A stretch of DNA of 46,027 nucleotides. It comes from Flavobacteriales bacterium UBA1937. GTDB lineage: Bacteria > Bacteroidota > Bacteroidia > Flavobacteriales > Weeksellaceae. The stretch covers positions 1 through 46,027 of the forward strand of contig DDFD01000049.1 of the NCBI GenBank assembly GCA_002337005.1. Reading direction: 5' to 3'. The notes beneath the pieces were generated by a model. That model ran no database searches, had not been told where the DNA came from, and saw only the letters and a program-made list of their open reading frames with translations. Positions 44,926 to 46,027 of the stretch are shown here, one piece after another. Position numbers and translations under genes: made by a program. Position 1 is the first letter of the stretch, and each line of letters begins with the position of its first letter.

Positions 44926-46027
44926 ATGAAACACCTCTACACAAGCCTTATCGGTTTGGTGGGTATTTTTGCATATGGACAAGAAGTAGAAGTCCGTTGG
45001 CAAAAAGACATCAAATCTGCATCACAAGACTTTTTAAGTCAGTTAAGCACCACTATAGACGGACAACATCTGCTCTCAGGAAGCACTATCAAGAGCCAAG
45101 AAACAGGAGCCAAGAACCAAGATAGCAATGCTCTATCAACGGTTAGCAGTCAACCAACCACCACTGCCCAAAACTACGGCTATGATTACCATATCATAAA
45201 ACTGAACCAACAAGGACAAATCGTTTGGGAAAAGTACTTTGGAGGCAACAACCACGATTTTTTAACAGCCACTACTTCCACACAGGAAGGCGGTTTTTTA
45301 TTGGCTGGTACCAGCTATTCCTCCGAAGGATTACAAAAGAAAGGAAAGCTAAAAGGTGGTTCTGATATATGGGTAATTAAAGTAGATGAAAATGGCGAAG
45401 AAGAATGGCAGAAAACATTAGGAACTTCAGTAGATGAAGAAGCCAAATCCGTGATTCAAACCACAGATTTAGGTTATTTTGTAGCAGGCAATGCCCAAAT
45501 CAAACAATCCCAAAACTCCAATGGATTTGGCTCAAAAGATGTATGGTTAGTCAAACTCGATAAAAAAGGAAAAGTTTTGAACCAACTTTATCTAGGAGGC
45601 AAAGGCTTAGACGAAGTAGAGAAAATTATTCCTACCAAAGATGGCGGCGCATTGGTAGGCATTTATTCTAGAAGCGGTGAGATGAAAAACTATGTAGCTC
45701 CACAAAAGGCAGATAAGAAAAATTCAACTTCAAACACCACATCTATAACACCAGAAAATATTTCGTCACTAAAAGACAAAAATCTGGAAAAAGATCAGGA
45801 AGCTTTAGAGCTCGAACAAATAGAAACCAATTACCAGCCAAAATTCACAGAAAACTACGGCGAAGGCGATTTCTGGGTAGTGAAACTGAGCAAAGAAGGC
45901 AAGGTAGAATGGCAAAAGAACTATGGAGGTAGTGGCGATGACCACATCAGAACCTTAGCCAATACAGATACAGGTTATATCATAGCAGGAGAAAGCAGAA
46001 GCGGAAATTCAGGGAACAAGAAATCCA
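44926..46027 (+). CDS. Secreted repeat protein (beta-propeller-like), cut by window end
   Basis: The frame from the ATG at 44926 stays open to the window edge (367 codons). A signal peptide (LIGLVGIFAYGQ) is followed by repeats of roughly 50-60 aa. Each has the shape WQKxxGG...D...TxDGGFLLAGxSxS...GxxDxWVxKLDxxGxxxW, for example IWVIKVDENGEEEWQKTLG and FWVVKLSKEGKVEWQKNYGG. Such repeats are common in large flavobacterial surface proteins that end in a type IX secretion tail, which would lie beyond the window. A Gln/Ser/Asn-rich linker interrupts the repeats near residue 245-305. Its position behind susCD suggests a cell-surface role; function unknown. Confidence 0.75.
   Translation, partial: MKHLYTSLIGLVGIFAYGQEVEVRWQKDIKSASQDFLSQLSTTIDGQHLLSGSTIKSQETGAKNQDSNALSTVSSQPTTTAQNYGYDYHIIKLNQQGQIVWEKYFGGNNHDFLTATTSTQEGGFLLAGTSYSSEGLQKKGKLKGGSDIWVIKVDENGEEEWQKTLGTSVDEEAKSVIQTTDLGYFVAGNAQIKQSQNSNGFGSKDVWLVKLDKKGKVLNQLYLGGKGLDEVEKIIPTKDGGALVGIYSRSGEMKNYVAPQKADKKNSTSNTTSITPENISSLKDKNLEKDQEALELEQIETNYQPKFTENYGEGDFWVVKLSKEGKVEWQKNYGGSGDDHIRTLANTDTGYIIAGESRSGNSGNKKS

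Overview
The window looks like a chromosomal piece of a Bacteroidota bacterium, most likely a flavobacterium of the Weeksellaceae (Chryseobacterium/Cloacibacterium group). It is AT-rich. Promoter-like sites follow the Bacteroidota pattern (TTG about 20 nt upstream of TAnnTTTG). It carries a SusC/SusD pair, large secreted thrombospondin-type-3 proteins, Crp/Fnr-type regulators, many short secreted proteins, and 7-bp-period AAGTNNN repeats of a kind common in flavobacteria. The genus is inferred from protein style, not from a database search.

Layout. 1-6.1 kb is core: the tail of a sensor kinase, a possible short RNA, menC, a small membrane protein, class I fructose-bisphosphatase, aspartokinase, an OlsF-like double acyltransferase and tRNA-Phe. 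6.4-12.9 kb is a run of plus-strand genes: a Crp/Fnr regulator, an alpha/beta hydrolase, three small membrane proteins, then secreted proteins including a lipoprotein hydrolase. 12.9-14.4 kb is a graveyard of mobile-element debris: a broken rteC, a truncated gene and a small start-less ORF. It also holds a promoter, a chain of hairpins and a terminator that together look like a small RNA. 14.4-25.3 kb (minus strand) holds two secreted modular proteins of about 1350 aa with an identical-looking C-terminal cassette. A Crp/Fnr regulator and a short secreted protein with a related cassette lie between them. 25.5-26.3 kb contains two tandem decayed LuxR-type genes.

26.4-37.4 kb is an accessory island. 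A tyrosine recombinase sits behind a promoter flanked by a perfect 15-bp inverted repeat. Next comes a tightly overlapping three-gene set: a cytosine-5 DNA methyltransferase, a 996-aa protein with two GHKL ATPase modules (MutL/Hsp90-like at the N terminus, histidine-kinase core at the C terminus), and a 551-aa protein with a complete receiver-like domain. Convergent to it lie an OLD-like ATPase-TOPRIM gene and an HNH nuclease gene broken at a 7-base homopolymer. I read this as a phage-defence island in which a methyltransferase is wired to its own phosphorelay-like pair. It is the best candidate for an under-described system here.

37.4-46.0 kb is a nutrient-uptake locus. A promoter and an operator-like palcindrome precede a long, strongly structured leader. 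Then come a TlpA-like thioredoxin, SusC, SusD and the start of a secreted repeat protein, separated by heptamer repeats. Two small frames (HNH at 36.13 kb and a 58-aa gene at 44.35 kb) would both be restored by one extra base in a 7-base A/T run, which raises the question of homopolymer error in the assembly. All family names come from reading motifs by eye.
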